Shown one piece after another: positions 10,027 through 21,817 of a stretch of 64,000 bases of DNA (position 1 is the stretch's first letter; each line of letters opens with the position of its first letter). The position numbers and the translations under genes were made by a program. This DNA comes from Mactromeris polynyma (taxonomy: Eukaryota; Mollusca; Bivalvia; Venerida; Mactridae): the NCBI GenBank assembly GCA_032209605.1, contig JASFXZ010000003.1, positions 6,698,807-6,762,806 on the forward strand. The letters are read 5' to 3'. The notes beneath the pieces were generated by a model, which did no database searches, had not been told where the DNA came from, and saw only the letters and a list, made by a program, of their open reading frames with translations.

Positions 10027-13000
10027 GTAAGTGATTGTTTGAGTTTTTAATGTATTTTCTGGAAGAGTTTTCTTTCCACACTATGAGTATGGATGATGTC
10101 ATTTAATCCCAGCAAATGTGAGGTGATACGCATCACAAGAAGAAGGAACCCTGTACAACACACCTACAACATCAATGGTCATGATCTGCGCCAAGTGAAA
10201 GGTGGTAAATATCTCGGCGTCACAGTATCACACAACCTGTCCTGGAATAGTCACATTGAGACCACAACCAAGAAAGCAAGTAACTCCATGGCGTTCCTCA
10301 GGAGAAATCTAGTATGGGATCCATACACAAGGACCAACATAACTCAGCTTGAAGCAGTACAGCGACGCGCAGCCCGTTTCGCCACCGGAAACTACAAGAC
10401 GACAAGCAGTAGTAGCCAAATGATCAACAAACTTGAATGGCAGACCCTACAGCAACGCCGATCCAAAGCCAAGATGGTAATGGTTTATGGTATCACACAC
10501 AGCCTCCGACGTATTATGGGAACACCCGTGGTGGGCGGCGTCCACATGGTTTCCGCTCTCTAAGTCAAAGACTTTTCATCCGATCTTTACGAAGCTTGGT
10601 GAAAATGTTTGTGGGCATAATATCTCGGCCAAGTTCGATAACCATCCACATCGCCCCAGGCACTTCGGAATTATGGCCCTTGAATTATCCAAACTAGTCC
10701 AAATTAGCCTTGTCCGCTCTCTAAGTCAAACAGTTTTCATCTGATCTTCACCTAACTTGGTGAAAATGTTTGTTGGCATAATATCTCAGCCAAGTTCGAT
10801 AACCAGCCACATCGCCCCAGGCACTTCGGAATTATGGCCCTTGAATTATCCAAAATTGGCCAAATTTGTCTTTTTCCGCTCTCTAAGTCAAAGAGTTTTC
10901 ATCCGATCTTTACCAAACTTGGTGAAAATGTTTGTGGGTATAATATCTTGGCCAAGTTCGATAACCAGCCATATCGCTCAAGTCACTTGGTAGTTATCAC
11001 CCTTTGACTTTAGAAATTACCTTAAATTTGTCTTGTTTTAACTCTTATCTCCGACTTATGACGGGCGTATTTTGTGACAGTTTGCCACTCTTGTTGTTAT
11101 ATGAAGTATTATCTAGTCAAAGATTAAAAGATAATTATAACTACAGTTATTTAGGTTAAACTTGTACTTCCTTATCATGAAGACCTCACACAATGTATTG
11201 ATTTACTCTTCAAGAAAACAAATGAGGTTAATAACTCTTTTGTTTTAGCTGTATATGGGTGTCTAATTTTTGCTCGTGCATGGATGGTTTTTAATGTATA
11301 ATAATGGTATTGGATGGCCTGTGATCAACCTGTTTTCTACAGTTTCTAGGAAAATTAAATACAGTAAAACCTCAATAATAAGACCACCCCTTGAAAACTG
11401 GTCTTACTATTGAGGTGGTCTTAATATCGAGATTGAATAAAAAGCAAGTGAAAATGGACTTGAAATTTGTTTTCATAATAACCCAAATAAATGAAGTGCT
11501 TGCACTTTCTATAATCAAGGTCTGATACTATATAATCTTTTACCCTAGTAACTGTTTCACTCGTTTGGTAGATTTTGCTTATCTGAACATTTTCTTATTG
11601 CGAAATCAGAGCAAATACTCATTATGTCAGTCAACATGCATAATACAGTGTACATAGTGTATAAGTAAACATGGGACTTACCATCATTAATTGCTTAATA
11701 TAAACAGTGTTTGCAAATCAGAACAGCATCTCAATCAATGATCAAGATTTTCTAAGTGTATAAAAAACAAACATTGAGATTCATGAACATGGCTTTCTTG
11801 ACATTTGCATGACACAACATGCATTCTGTTGGCAAGTTGGATAATTATTGATTATTATATAGTGAATTTCATATCGACTCTCATATCATCCCTGAATCTC
11901 TTAGACTAATGTAGGTTGAAGGGATGACTTTGGGCCCATATAGAATCGGCCATATCATGAACTTGTTGTCTCACACTTTCTAAAGATGCAGTTTTAAAAA
12001 TATATAAATATTTCAATGATTCTTAATTTAAAATACCAGTATATGCAACAACATTCCATTCCTTCAGGACCATCCTTATATGGGTTTTAATCTCATCAGA
12101 AGTAAACAGGAGCCTTATTCACAAACATTTTAAGACTGAAACTCGGACTTAGACTTAAAAATGTTAAATATTCTTTTGCTCATATGTTGTTAAATAAAAC
12201 TTGGCAAAAATGTTGAGTGTAACAATTACTCAGACAAAATTCCGTCCGTTTTGATATAATACAATGAAATGCTGGTTAATTTGACTTTCGCAAATTTAAT
12301 GTCTAAGTTTGAGTTTCAGTCTTAAAATGTTTTTGAATAAGGCCCCAGTTCATGTTGTTGCTTTTTGTTACCAAGTCCCTTTAACTTTAGTTCTTCGAGT
12401 TTTTTTCCAGGGTTCTCACTAGACTCTTAATTATGCTTTTTGGACTCTATTTTTTCCCTTGGACTCCTGTTCCTGGCAAAATTTCTTTGAAATTGCATTG
12501 AGGGACTCAGTGTTTCTTTTCACTTCTAGGGGAATGGTGGCGGGGCCCTTAAATAGGGGAAAATAGCGTTGTGTCGGGAAAATAGGGTGAAAATAATGTG
12601 CATTTAAAGTATACATTTCTATGTCTATATTCACTACACTTCTTTCTTGCAGTGATGTAAACATGTAAATATGCTAACAGATTGGTTAGTTTCATTACAG
12701 GTCAATGTTTCTATCTTTCTGACTAAAAATATCAACAATACTGGCAACATATCTCCAATTTAAAAAAAAGCTGTAGGAGGGGAATTTTTACTGAGAAAAG
12801 GGGAAAAAAACATACTTTTGAGTGAGAGGAATGGGTCCGAATTTCGGCCCCAAAAAGGCCCCAAAAAAAACACTGGGACTGCACCTTTCTTTTTGATTCC
12901 TGTTGAACAGACGAATGTTGGGACTTATTCAAGTGTCATAGACTTTTAAGATCTATAAACTTTTTTGTAGAAATAACATACATTCTAGATCATTTCTAAA

Positions 13001-16000
13001 ATGTTTATCATTATTATTTCCAAAAACGTTAATAAATTTGTTTACTTGTATACCTTTGTCTTGTTTTCGGATGACAGTAAGTAAAATTACACTGGAGTCA
13101 CTATATGCAATAAAAAGGTTATAAAACAGTGCTGTAGTGCCTTACAGCGATATTGAATACTGATGCCTTCGGGCCAATATCTCTTCTAGTATGCCAATAT
13201 CACAGTAAGGCACACCGTAACCAGTAAGTAATGAATGAACCTTGTGATGGAGTAAATATGTCGACAAGTATCACACTTAGGCTGATACTATTCTGTCATT
13301 GATTCTTAATCCAATATTCATTCAATTGGTTGAATTACATAGAAACTGCCTTATACTTTAAACTTGCTTGTTTATGCCCAGGATATAATGTTGGATTTTA
13401 TCATAGAAATGAATACATTAAAATCAATATGTTGTCCTTTTCATCTGTAAAAAAGTAAGGCTCTATATCGGACACAGCTTATGCTTAAATCACAATTACC
13501 ATAGATAAATCTGTAATGGAGGTGATGACTTTATCATTTTATACAACCAGTATGCAGAAATCAATATGAACTGTTTTATTTACTATCAGTCTGTTTAATG
13601 CTTGCCTTACATTTAGAATCGGAATTAAATGTTTATTATGTTAAGCTGTTTTAGCTGTAATTTGGAGGATTAATATTTTACCAGGTGTTGAAATCACTGA
13701 CTTCATGATTGGTTCAATGAATTGGCTGAAACTTGGAATCAGCCAATGTCACTAACCTGTAGTGACCGGTCAGTGATGGTCAATGGCAGCTGTGGTCAAT
13801 AAACATTCTGCTGTCTTCAGTATTAAATAACACATAAATGTACGTGCTATAAGAATATTACCTCAGTAAAGTATGCGGTCATTGTACCCCCTGGCATTGA
13901 ATAGGAGGTATTTGGTTTGAAAAGATCATTTATTATATGTGGACATAATTGACCAGTCAGTATCATTGTTAAGTTAACAATTGTGTCAAAGTTTCTGGAT
14001 AGTAAAATGGGTGGGTAGATTTAGTATTATCACTTCATAGTTCTATGCAGAAAATAATTACATGTAATGTCCATATTACGGAATTTTACATTTTTAGTTC
14101 AACAATTCGAAGAATAGAATCAGACTCTCTTAATAATTTCAGTCATGGGTAGGTAGGGTTATTCCAAACAATCATTTTTTTGAATTATGGCTTAGTCCAA
14201 ACATTCAGCCTAGAAATGTGGATAGGGATTTTATATTACCATAATTATTTGGTCATTAAATTGTTGGATTGAAGTACAAAATTGTATGAACATTGACTTC
14301 TTCAATAAAAATTGTCATACTTCAGATCAGCTTTTGAGGGACCTTAGCAGAGGGTTCATAACATGGGTATGAAGCAAGCCACACATACACTGTTGATCTA
14401 ATCAATACATATAATATAAATGTAAACATATACATAAAAGATTTCATCTTAAATGACCATATATCTGCCAGAACTTTAGCACCGAGGAATTCTATTTATG
14501 TTACTTTTTCTTTCAGGTGATAGTGTTGATGCCTCCCCAATGGGTGGTGAAGGTACAGGTGATAAGACTGACTCAAAGCCGTATTCTGGAGGGGCTGCTG
14601 GGTTCCCCCTACAACATTCAAGGTACAGTCATTATAAACCAAACAGGATAAACCGACCTGTCTATAATTTGAATTTTCTGCCATATTTGCGATTTTTTAA
14701 CCAGGTTTTCAAAGAAAACCAGGTTATTAGAATGGTGTGTGTCATTGGGTGGGCGGGCAGGCGGGAGGGCGTCAAACTTGGGGTTTCCAGCGAATAACTT
14801 GAGTTCTGTTGATCATATTGACAGCAAACTTGGTGTATACTCAGAACATGTGGAGAGCTCGCTTGGGATTGCTTTTGGGTTTGGTCCGCCAAAGGTCAAG
14901 GTCACCGTTACAAAAAATAGAAATTTGGTTTCCGCCGAATAACTTGTTTCGTTGATAATATTGACATCAAACTTGGTGTATAGTAACTACATGTAGAGAG
15001 CTCGCTTGTGATTGCTTTTGGACTCGTTCGGACAAAGGTCAAGGTCACCGTTACTAAAAATAGCAACTTGAGTTCAGTTGATCATAAGAACATGTGGATA
15101 GCTTGCTTTTGCACCTAAAAACAGATACATGAAACAAAACTAAAACTAAATGTATTATGACAAATTAAGTATAAATGGATTTGGATTTGATTTACTAGAG
15201 AACTTCCATTGTAAGTATGATTGTCTGAATTTGTTCAATATTTCTGCAGTTGGAATATTATATCGTATTTCATTCCATCGTTTTGGATCAGAGTAGAGAT
15301 AAGATTTTCCAAAATAATCTAACTTTGGTTTGGGAAACATACAAAAGATTTCGATCTGAAGATCACAAATTTTGATTATTTACATATTGAACTTTATCTA
15401 GTAGGTAATTTGGATTCTCAGGGGAGTTCTCCTGTAGCCCTTTGTATATTTAAGAAGAATTCAAACTTTAAATATTGTGTGGTATGCATTTATGCATTCA
15501 TGGTACGATGTCACGGTCCCTGATTTTAATCTTTAAACAAAATATAAAATTTCATTGTGTATATGAACAAATTGCGAAATAGCACATGATTGTGATGTAT
15601 AGATTTATTTTATGATGTATATTTGTATTAGTGTTGACATTATTTCTCATATTCAGTGGCCACTGCCTTATGAAGGTCACATTGTAAATTAATTCTGCTC
15701 ATACAATAACGGGGTTTTATCAATAGAAGCAGGAAAAATATGTTATTGCTACAAATAACTCAAGGCGATATCTCAATACTGGTTTAGAAATATCAATACC
15801 AATGAAAAAAGTGTTGTTTGTTTATCGAGCTGTTGTTACTGGAAATTTATGCCATCTTTTTCCATTTTGATGTCATCTCTTTGTACAGTTTGCATTTGTA
15901 CATGTTTAAGTCATGAGGTATGCTTATTGAAACACAATGGCTGCGACCCTCTGTTTCAAGGGACTCCAAAATGTAGGGTTTTGGAGCATTCTTGGTTGTT

Positions 16001-19000
16001 AAAACAATGTTTGTGTAACATCACAACTTTAAGATTACTAAAATCTGAATTATTTATTGTTATACACAAATATCGAGAAATCAACGTATTTTCTATATTA
16101 TTTGACTTGATATATCGATACAGACTGAGCCATCAATGACAGTCCTGTTACAATGTTTATATTCATGTATATATAACGGGAGCTTTCCAAAGCAGCCTTC
16201 TCTTGAGCAACAACCTGATACCTCTCTTCAACAATGGTTTCATTCTCACCTGTTGTAAGAATTTATAGCTACAGCCTCTCAACAGCATCCGCCAAATTGC
16301 GTCTCTCAAAGTAATTGGCTATGTAGAGGTGGCCTTGAATAAACGTGTGATATAAATATACTATTAAAGTTATGTTATGCTCATTTTTTGTTCATTTGTT
16401 TACCTAAACAAGCATGAAAAATATATTTCATACAGTTAAAACATCAATAAACATACATTAACAAAGAATTAACTCATAATGTATTGATCCGTATTTGTTG
16501 ACGAAAGATGTTTGTATTTCCTAATACTTAAATAAACTTTCAGTTTTTTAACAATCGGGCTATTTCACAAGTTTTGTCTGTTAGTAATATGGTTAAAAAA
16601 AGGATATTTTCAAATCAGTTTTACATTGCAATGGTTCTTATTAGAGATGTTTAAGCCAATGTAACAACAATACTGGATGAAGCCAATTCAAACATTCTAT
16701 GTTCAGATGAACCAGATACATCTTTAATGATGTCCTTATATAATTATTAACTAATCATGTAGCATGACTACTAACATCGTTTTTGTACTCATTTTGATGT
16801 ATTTTTTTCAGTGGAGGAGGAGAAGTTCTTACTGCTGAGGAATTTTTTGCTGACGAGTATAAAATGGACTATCCTAAACGGGGCAAGGCTGTGATAATTA
16901 ACAATCGAACGTTTGAACGTAGTTTGGGTCTTGGTGAGAGAACAGGGACAGACCAAGATGCTGCTTCATTAAACATGAGATTTATGGAAATGGGATTCAC
17001 TGTTGATATGTACAACAATCTAGAAGTGAAGCAAATGCTACAAGTTCTTGGCAAATGTAAATATATATATCTCATACTCATGAATAATTAATGAGGTGAA
17101 ATCAAGTCCTTGATTGGTCGCATGCGTACACCTCTTGCAAAATGCCGAGCAGTTACGGAGGAAATCGCGGATCTTAGCAATAGCTCTTCATAAAGGAGAT
17201 TCTTTTTTTTTGTTATTGTCCATTTCATTGGTCTAGAAATGCTAATGAATATTCATGCATTAAGAAGTTTCGCTAGCCAATTTGCCAAGGGTACTATATT
17301 TGTACAGAGGATGCATTGTTACGTGCCAGTGACAACATGGTCAAATATGGCATTAAAAGTGACTTCTCCAGCTGCTTAAATAACATTTTATCTCGACTCT
17401 TTTAATACATCAAAACACTTCTGTTCTTGTGTTAAAATTTACATGGTCTAATTAGTTAAACACATAATTATGTACTGGTGTGATATTATATACATCACAA
17501 TTTGTACTTTTCACATTCTTGGTATTCTGAAATTATGAATAGAGATTTAAATCTTAGAATCCAGTAAAAACATCGTTTTCCAAAAAAATTTAATTCCATT
17601 TTGAATTTCACAGGTTTAACTCCAAGCTACATGTATTGCAAATTTTTTCGCCCAACTTTCGCAAATTGGTGAAATGAACGAATGGATGGCAACTTCTTCG
17701 CCCATTTCGCCTAGTAACTTGGTCCCTGGTAATTCAGTTTTGGTAAAGAAGTTACATTCGTTGTGAGGCAAACCCTCCACATTATATTCATTTCTTTTCT
17801 GTAGTTTCATACTCTTAGTCTATTAACTTGAGTTTGTTTTATTTCAGCATCAAGTGACGATGAATTCAACAGAATGTCTGATTGTTTTATGTGTGCAATA
17901 CTAAGTCACGGCGAGGAAGGAGTGGTGTTTGGTGTTGATGGTAAGGTTGAGGTCAAACAACTACTGGAACCATTCAAGGGAAATAACTGCAAGGGACTTA
18001 TCGGAAAACCTAAATTATTTTTCATTCAGGTAATTTTACTTTTTTATATTAAATGTTTTTGAAAAATTTAATTGTTCCTTAGCTGGTATGTTAAGTTTGG
18101 CTTCAATTTTGTTAATATTATACATTCTGACCTTGTTCATTGGGATTCATTTGGTCCGAAATTTGAATTTACATAATATATGGTTTCGAAAAGCCAATTT
18201 CAGTTGAGAGATGTCTAAGACGATACATTGAGACCTGACAGTTATTTTGGATGATACGTAGTATTCGGATAGAACATTTAGGAGAAAAACAAGGACCGAC
18301 TGTAGCTGTCATTCCAATAATTTAAAAATTTGATAAGAATTTTATATAATCTTCCTCACCTGAGTATACCTGGTATTGATATTGGTTATAAACGATGGTA
18401 TTGCAGATTTATATTTCTTTATCGGTCTAGGTTGCTAATTTTGTAAACAAGCGCTATTAAAATGAAAATGATTTTAGGAGTAGTGATGTCATGGATAATG
18501 TATCTTTGGACCAAAGTTCACTGTAAGCCTCTACAATCTGAAAATTTCTTTCTTCAATCTGAAGAGTTGAATAAAGATGTTATTGAAGCTTATACAAATA
18601 GCATTCACAATTTTTTTATCGCCGCTTCGATCACAAATTCGCCAATTGGCTCCGATGGTGATCGACAGCGTGGGCCCTGAATTACTGGTAAATGTCTGCA
18701 AATTGTTTTGTTTTATAGGCCTGTCAGGGACAGCAATTTGATTCTGGTGTTGAAATGACTGTAACAGATGCCCATGGCCATATGCCAATGGAACGAGAAA
18801 TCCAAATCCATAAAATACCATCAGAAGCAGATTTCTTGATAGCATACTCAGTTGTACCAGGTATGTACAGTAAAACCTCAATAATAAGACCACTCTTTGG
18901 ACTCTTGAAAACTGGTCTTAATTACTGTTATAATTATAATAGAACTTTTTAATAAAAAATTCTTGTATGAGGATACAGTAAAACCTCAATAATAAGACCA

Positions 19001-20319
19001 CCTCAATAATAAGACCACCCCATTAATAAGACCACCCCAATAATAAGACCACATCAATAATAAGACCACCTCAATAATAAGACCACCTCAATAATAAGAC
19101 CACCTCAATAATAAGACTCCCTCAATAATAAGACCACCTCAATAATAAGACCACCTCAAAATGATTAACACAATCTTCAAGTCCATTTTCACTGTTTTGC
19201 TTTTTATTCCATCACCTCAATATTAAGACCAGTTTTCAAGGGTGGTCTTTTATTGAGGTTTTACTGCAATTGTTGTGAGTCTTTACTGGACGATTTATTG
19301 TTTATACAATAATTGATACAACTAATAAAAAATAGGATTTATGTGCAGCTTTTTGAGAGACGTCTGATACTGTTTGACAGTTTCTGAACAGGCAATTGAA
19401 TTATCAGTTGTCAAATAGCCAACAATTTGTTTTGATAAAAATTTGCCATGTGGCATTATTTGAACCTGTGATCTAGGTTAATGATATAGAATACTGGTAT
19501 GTTCATTTCATGTATACATCAGTTTTAACAAGTATGATGTTCTTGTCAAACCTTTTGGATCAGATATGCTTGAAAGGTTAATAGAAAAATATGGAATGGT
19601 GAGATATACTGTTCACAAGACCTGCTTGTCTTTAATCAATCCCAAAATCCATTAATAATTGGAAATTAAAGGATTCCCACAATGTTAATCAACGTCAGAG
19701 CTCTAGAAATCCAATACCCCAACGTCCCGGACGAGCCTAATTGGTGATTCGGGCTACCAGCAGTTGAGTTGAAGTTAGTCCAGGACAAGTCTGTTCTTAA
19801 AGCTACTGAACATTGGACATTCAAAAATCTAAATATTAATGAAAATCATGCATTTCCTGTGCCCAGAAATTGGTGACAATTCAAACCGTCAACAAACTTT
19901 CTGGGACAACTAGCCTCCCATGTCGGACTAGTCAAATTAGACGTGTTCAATTGTCCAGGACAAGTGTATTTTTAAACTTTTTTAGAGCCCTGAACGTATA
20001 AACTAAAAGTTTTTCACTTTAAGTACTTGTCTGTTGTTGAAATTGTTGATCAATGTGTGAAGATAAACATTTATTCCATTCAGGATACTACTCCTGGAGA
20101 AACAGTGCCAATGGTTCCTGGTTTATCCAAGCATTTTCTGATGTCCTGGCCAGACACTGGCGCACAATGGATCTCCTTACCATGATGACCAGGGTAAACA
20201 AGAAAGTAGCCTATGAATTCGAGTCACGGACTGGAAAAGATTTCATGAATCAAAAGAAACAGATTCCGTGTATAACGTCCATGCTTACTAAAGAAGTGAA
20301 ATTTAATCCTAAAAAGTAA
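9999..20319 (+). CDS. CASP3/7: Executioner caspase (caspase-3/7 type)
   Basis: A cysteine protease that cleaves after Asp during apoptosis. Exons 9999-10026, 14517-14622, 16812-17056, 17848-18029, 18719-18860 and 20084-20319 join in matching phases into 939 nt, a predicted 312 residues, normal for caspase-3/7. The pro-region is short and has no CARD or DED, as in executioners. Large subunit: GKAVIINNRTFERSLGL, RTGTDQDA, and LSHGEEG with catalytic His147. Catalytic Cys189 sits in QACQG, 42 residues after His147, the same spacing as in human caspase-3. Asp204 (TVTD) is a candidate inter-subunit cleavage site. Small subunit: KIPSEADFLIAYS, then YYSWRNS and GSWFIQAF, which build the substrate pocket, then KKQIPCITSMLTKEV. 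The first nine-codon exon is inferred from a strong donor and phase; the rest is firm. Confidence 0.92.
10096..10500 (+). pseudogene. Decayed Jockey/CR1-like reverse transcriptase fragment
   Basis: The frame reads FNPSKCEVIRITRR, YNINGHDLRQV, KYLGVTVSHNLSWNSHI, MAFLRRNL, then VWDPYTRTNI, LEAVQRRAARFATG and LEWQTLQQRR. This is the thumb and C-terminal region of non-LTR reverse transcriptases. The segment that normally lies between FLRRNL and VWDPY is missing, so there is an internal deletion of some tens of residues. No catalytic domain or endonuclease remains. It lies in the predicted caspase intron 1. Confidence 0.75.
10553..11005. repeat. About 162-bp tandem repeat, three copies
   Basis: Units start CCGCTCTCTAAGTCAAA at 10553, 10714 and 10876 and share GGTGAAAATGTTTGTGG, AATATCTYGGCCAAGTTCG and GCACTTCGGAATTATGGCC. 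The last unit decays at its end. It directly follows the reverse transcriptase fragment. Confidence 0.85.
11362..11478. mobile_element. Mariner-like MITE copy 1
   Basis: Starts (TA)CAGTAAAACCTCAATAATA and contains GAAAACTGGTCTTA and GAGGTGGTCTTA, then GTGAAAATGGACTTGAA. It belongs to the family of seven copies in this window. The 3' terminal repeat is missing. Confidence 0.75.
12109..12346. mobile_element. MITE with about 45-bp terminal inverted repeats
   Basis: Begins GAGCCTTATTCACAAACATT, then TTAAGACTGAAACTCGGAC. Ends GAGTTTCAGTCTTAAAATG, then TTTTTGAATAAGGCCCC. The two ends are near-perfect inverted repeats around a non-coding AT-rich core. Confidence 0.8.
12408..12860. other. Possible decayed hAT-like repeat
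   Basis: Starts CAGGGTTCTCACTAGACTC, like a hAT end, and holds phrases resembling the 2246 element (GGGACTCAGTGTTTC, TTGGACTCCTG). I could not find a matching 3' end. Also contains purine-rich and G-rich stretches (GGGGAAAATAG). Confidence 0.3.
13137..13213. repeat. 77-bp palindromic element
   Basis: GTGCCTTACAGCGATATTG at the left end matches the inverted right end CAATATCACAGTAAGGCAC at 17 of 19 positions. The core is about 39 bp. It may be a minimal MITE. Confidence 0.65.
14517..14622 (+). CDS. CASP3/7: Caspase exon 2, pro-region
   Basis: 106 nt between TTTCTTTCAG and TCAAG|GTACAG. It encodes DSVDASPMGGEGTGDK..., a Gly/Asp/Ser-rich short pro-region. It needs one base from the previous exon and leaves two for the next. 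Confidence 0.75.
14778..15105. repeat. About 145-bp tandem repeat in caspase intron 2
   Basis: Two full units and a partial one. Shared blocks are CGAATAACTTG, CAAACTTGGTGTATA, GAGAGCTCGCTTG and GTCAAGGTCACCGTTAC. It resembles interspersed repeats frequent in bivalve genomes. Confidence 0.8.
16364..16727. mobile_element. TTAAAG-ended MITE, copy 1
   Basis: Shares most of its 364 bp with 41118-41490: TTATGCTCATTTTTTGTTC, GTTTACCTAAACAA, TTTTGTCTGTTAG, TGTAACAACAATACTGGATG and a CCAGATACATCTTTAA end. The ends are short inverted repeats starting TTAAAG. It lies just before caspase exon 3. Confidence 0.75.
16812..17056 (+). CDS. CASP3/7: Caspase exon 3, large subunit start
   Basis: 245 nt between TTTTTTTCAG and GGCAAAT|GTAAAT. 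It encodes YPKRGKAVIINNRTFERS, RTGTDQDAASL and FMEMGFTVDMYNNL, the first strands and helix of the caspase fold, including the Arg of the RTGTD motif that binds the P1 Asp. Confidence 0.93.
17848..18029 (+). CDS. CASP3/7: Caspase exon 4, catalytic His
   Basis: 182 nt between TTATTTCAG and ATTCAG|GTAATT. It carries CAILSHGEEGVVFG with catalytic His147, then KPKLFFIQ directly before the active-site Cys in the next exon. Confidence 0.95.
18719..18860 (+). CDS. CASP3/7: Caspase exon 5, catalytic Cys and inter-subunit linker
   Basis: 142 nt between TTTTATAG and CCAG|GTATGT. It starts with ACQGQQFDSG (catalytic Cys189), passes the linker with TVTD and ends in EADFLIAYSVVP. A mariner-like MITE starts 8 bp after its end. 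Confidence 0.95.
18868..18950. mobile_element. Mariner-like MITE copy 2 (truncated)
   Basis: (TA)CAGTAAAACCTCAATAATA followed by CTTGAAAACTGGTCTTA, then decay. It begins 8 bp after the end of caspase exon 5, just beyond the donor consensus. Confidence 0.7.
18976..19266. mobile_element. Mariner-like MITE copy 3 with internal 18-bp amplification
   Basis: Both ends are present: CAGTAAAACCTC... and ...GAGGTTTTACTG, with TA before the left end. Inside, the phrase CCTCAATAATAAGACCAC is repeated about nine times head to tail (18979-19155), with variants ACCCCAATAATA and CTCCCTCAATAATA. The rest of the core (AATCTTCAAGTCCATTTTC) matches the other copies. Confidence 0.85.
19696..19992. mobile_element. 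hAT-type MITE in caspase intron 5
   Basis: Ends are CAGAGCTCTAGAAA and TTTTTTAGAGCCCTG, imperfect inverted repeats. Both flanks read AACGT (19691-19695, 19993-19997), a perfect 5-bp target duplication. The core has two related blocks, CCAGGACAAGTCTG and CCAGGACAAGTGTA. Non-coding. Confidence 0.75.
20084..20319 (+). CDS. CASP3/7: Caspase last coding exon, small subunit
   Basis: 236 nt after TTCCATTCAG. It encodes YYSWRNSANGSWFIQAFSDV through KKQIPCITSML and stops at TAA, the usual C-terminus of caspase-3/7. Confidence 0.95.
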
Positions 20320-20377
20320 CAATGAAATACAGTAGTAACATGTATGCACTTCAATTCTACGTACATTGTGTATGATT

Positions 20378-20550
20378 CAGGGGTGTCAATAAGAGCCGGT
20401 AGCCGGTAAAATGACCTGGTAACTTAAGCATCATCACCCGGCTATTTTTCTTATATAAATGATTATAATTAGGCGGAAAACCCCCCAGATCCCCGCCTAC
20501 TTTTGGTGATTTTCCTGCTACATGTATTTCAAGAATTAGTGACACCCCTG
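20378..20550. mobile_element. hAT-type MITE downstream of the caspase
   Basis: 173 bp with inverted ends CAGGGGTGTCA and TGACACCCCTG, 11 of 11 bases. No clear target duplication. Contains AGCCGGTAGCCGG and a CCCCCCAGATCCCCGCC tract. It may lie within the caspase 3'UTR. Confidence 0.8.
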
Positions 20551-21601
20551 GTGAGTGTGTGTAAATTTCATTTTATGAAATTTTGAATGGATGCAGATAT
20601 TTGAAATACATGTTCTGATCAAGTGACATATGCATGTAGTTAATTGTTATGGTCCATGTTATGGGCATATTGTTGTTCATCAAAGATAAATTTGATGATA
20701 AGAAAAATTAATTGATAAATATGTTGATTATCAAACAACTGGACATAACTCTGTATTGTGTTTACTGATGGAAATTTGCAGATTTTTTATAACAGTAATT
20801 ATATATATACTAATTTTATATGTCAGTAGCACTTATGGTAGTATCAACAAAGAATTGTCACAATTTAACTTTTTTAATTGTTAACAAATCAAGATTTAGT
20901 GAATAATGAGAAGAATTGTTTTGAAAATTGTTATTTTGATGAGAAAATGGCTGTTTTAGAGTTTATTCAGGTCAAATGTTATGCTACCAGATTTAACACT
21001 TTCTAATTATGCACTAGTGGCATGGACAAATACAATGTGGGACATCATTCTGTATATTTTAATAATTGTTTGTATAAAACTCAACATGATCATTATTGGT
21101 TTGAATCAATATAAACTTGATTCCATTGTTAGCGATTAAATGTTGTAGGTTTGATGTAAGTTGATTGTTGTGTAGAATGGATTCGGAAGCTAAAACAGTG
21201 GAAAATGATCACCGAGTAGTTAAACAATGGACACTGGACAGAGTGTTCATTACTTGTTCCATATAAGTTCCGCAGCATTTAATGTTGTGATGGTGCATAT
21301 AGTTTGTGTAACATTTAAAAATGTGTGCCTAACATGTTTGGCATGTTTTAAACACCAGAGTATTGTCTAATTCAGGTAAACAATTCTCAGTTACATTTCA
21401 GTAGTGTCTTGCTTTGAAATCATACTCTAATCTAGCTTCTAGGCAAAATGCTTTGTTCCAACTTGCCTTGATATACAGTTACATGTATATCATGCACAAA
21501 CATTGTTTATACTATACGCATATTCCCATCCATTCTGTTAGGTTTTTTTGGGTAAAAATATGTGTTCAACTTTTGCAGAATTTGCAGTTTGTCAGCACTT
21601 T

Positions 21602-21817
21602 TTATGCCCCCCTTCGAAGAAGAGAGGGAATATTGGTTAGCACGTGTGGGTCGGTTGGTACGTCCGTCCGTCGGTCCGTAACCTTGTAATTTCCGATCAA
21701 TTACTCAAGAACCCCTTGACCTATCATCCTCAAACTTGGTCCACGCATTCACCTTGGGTAGCAGAGGAAGCCTCTTTAGGGTCACAGGGTCAAAGGTCAA
21801 GGTCACAGGGGGCATAA
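21602..21817. mobile_element. Interspersed bivalve-type repeat with TTATGCCCCC ends
   Basis: Starts TTATGCCCCCCTTCG and ends CACAGGGGGCATAA, inverted ends of about 10 bp. Inside are CGTCCGTCCGTCGGTCCGT and GGTCAAAGGTCAAGGTCAC, phrases common in bivalve interspersed repeats. Confidence 0.75.
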
